A stretch of DNA of 7,319 bases from Candidatus Iainarchaeum sp. (GTDB taxonomy: Archaea; Iainarchaeota; Iainarchaeia; Iainarchaeales; GW2011-AR10): positions 1 to 7,319 of the forward strand of contig JACPKT010000063.1 of assembly GCA_016186855.1 (NCBI GenBank), written 5' to 3'. Positions 6,242 to 7,319 of the stretch are shown here, one piece after another. Position 1 is the stretch's first letter, and every line of letters begins with the position of its first letter. The notes beneath the pieces were generated by a model. It had not been told where the DNA came from, did no database searches, and was given only the letters and a program-made list of their open reading frames with translations. Made by a program: the position numbers and the translations under genes.

Positions 6242-7319
6242 TGCACTCAAATACCTTAGTTCTCTAAAAGAAAAAAACAAAAAATTCTTTTTAAAGCCAA
6301 TGCAGGAACTTGTAAAAGCGGCCAATCTGAACCTTTCACGGTTACGGATAGTGCACGTTGCAGGCTCTGACGGAAAAGGAAGCACAACCGCATTCATTTC
6401 AAGCATACTCAAAGAAAACGGTTACAGGGTTGGAACCTACACTTCCCCGCACCTGGTTTCAATTCGCGAAAGGATAAAAATAAATGGAAAAAACATTTCA
6501 GAAAAAGATTTTGCAAAAAAAATTTCTGAAATAAGAAATGCCTCAAAAAAAATGAAAAATACCCCGAGCTATTTTGAAACAGTCACCGCTGCCGCACTCA
6601 AACATTTTTTGGAAAAACAAGTGGACTTTGCAGTCGTGGAAGTCGGACTTGGAGGAAGGCTTGACGCAACAAACATCCTGCATGGACTGGTGAATGTGAT
6701 AACCAACATTTCGCTTGAGCACACGCAAGTGCTCGGCAACACAATCCAAAAAATCGCATGGGAAAAAGCGCATATTATAAAAGAAAACTCTTTCACTGTT
6801 GCCTTCAAAAAAAACCCAGGCTTTCCAACAATAAAAAAGTTTGCAGAAAACAAAAACTCAAAAATGATTTCACCAAGTTATAAAATAATTTTTTCAAACG
6901 ACAAAATGCAAAAATTTGACCTACTTGAGCCGTTTGTTTTAAAAAACGCGGCAATAAAAATGCTTGGAGAATTCCAGGTTGAAAACGCTTCGCTTGCACT
7001 TTCGGCGGTTTACTGCCTACAAAAAACCGGCCATAAATTTGAAAAAAAAGCAATTTTAAACGGGCTGAAAAAGACTTTGTGGCCTGCACGACTACAAATA
7101 GTGCAAAAAAATCCTTTAACAATAATTGACTCCACGCACACCGTGCGCGGAGCACAACTGCTGAAAAAAACACTGGAAAGACTCAGCTACAAAAAGCTTG
7201 TTCTCGTGTTCTCTTGCCTAAAAGATAAAAACTTTGAAAAAATCCTCAAAACAATTCCTTTTGAGACACTGATTGCTACAACAGTTAATTACAAGCGTGC
7301 ACTCAACCCAAAAAAAATC
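6228..7319 (+). CDS. folC: FolC-like Mur ligase: folylpolyglutamate synthase / dihydrofolate synthase family (3' end missing)
   Basis: The frame is open for 364 codons to the right edge, so perhaps 50-80 residues are missing. The family adds glutamate to folates (or to dihydropteroate) with ATP. Visible motifs: P-loop GSDGKGST (46-53), SPHL (73-76), ERIKING (81-87), EVGLGGRLDATN (138-149), ISLEHTQVLGN (161-171) with WEKAHIIK (178-185), LGEFQVENASLA (246-257), WPARLQ (285-290), DSTHTVRGA (301-309) and LKDKNFE (331-337). Several differ from common forms: GTNGKGS is GSDGKGS, GEHQ is GEFQ and DGAHN is DSTHT. The substrate could be a folate or an archaeal pterin. ATG 6228 overlaps the methyltransferase end by 14 bases in another frame. 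The ATG at 6241 (TAATG) leads to an early stop and is not used. Confidence 0.88.
   Translation, partial: MNYYNALKYLSSLKEKNKKFFLKPMQELVKAANLNLSRLRIVHVAGSDGKGSTTAFISSILKENGYRVGTYTSPHLVSIRERIKINGKNISEKDFAKKISEIRNASKKMKNTPSYFETVTAAALKHFLEKQVDFAVVEVGLGGRLDATNILHGLVNVITNISLEHTQVLGNTIQKIAWEKAHIIKENSFTVAFKKNPGFPTIKKFAENKNSKMISPSYKIIFSNDKMQKFDLLEPFVLKNAAIKMLGEFQVENASLALSAVYCLQKTGHKFEKKAILNGLKKTLWPARLQIVQKNPLTIIDSTHTVRGAQLLKKTLERLSYKKLVLVFSCLKDKNFEKILKTIPFETLIATTVNYKRALNPKKI

Noticed and set aside
6241..6267. ATG in a TAATG overlap after the methyltransferase as the start of the FolC-like gene
   Set aside because: That frame reaches a stop after eight codons. The true frame starts at ATG 6228 and carries the P-loop.

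Overview
The window is an AT-rich stretch of an archaeal chromosome, almost fully coding, with many A and T runs inside genes. The archaeal assignment rests on a UbiA-family enzyme of the type that makes archaeal ether lipids, an HTH regulator family known from archaea, Shine-Dalgarno sites of the GGAGGTGA type, and TATA-like boxes without bacterial -35/-10 pairs. The lineage cannot be fixed from the sequence; a small-genome group such as DPANN is possible but is a guess.

Layout. Left block (1-2460, plus strand): the last codons of a probable upstream gene (possibly a substrate-binding protein), then a two-domain ABC permease and its ATPase, together an iron(III)/thiamine-type importer. Middle (2475-3599, minus strand): a glutamate dehydrogenase-family gene, convergent with the ABC operon across a 14-base gap. 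Its start is placed at an internal ATG preceded by a near-perfect Shine-Dalgarno site. A divergent regulatory region (3600-3793) holds a large imperfect inverted repeat, a small perfect hairpin, five TGCCAA/TGCCAT hexamers and TATA-like boxes for both directions. Right block (3794-7319, plus strand): a tight four-gene operon encoding a UbiA prenyltransferase (probable digeranylgeranylglyceryl phosphate synthase), an archaeal HTH regulator, protein-L-isoaspartate O-methyltransferase and a FolC-like Mur ligase that runs off the right edge.

How the genes fit together. The left block imports a small solute (Fe3+ or thiamine most likely). The dehydrogenase links glutamate and 2-oxoglutarate. The right operon mixes membrane-lipid synthesis, transcription control, protein repair and folate-type polyglutamylation, so it reads as a housekeeping operon rather than one pathway. 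I found no CRISPR array, mobile element, tRNA, rRNA or defence system. The most interesting non-coding signal is the structured divergent promoter between the dehydrogenase and the prenyltransferase.
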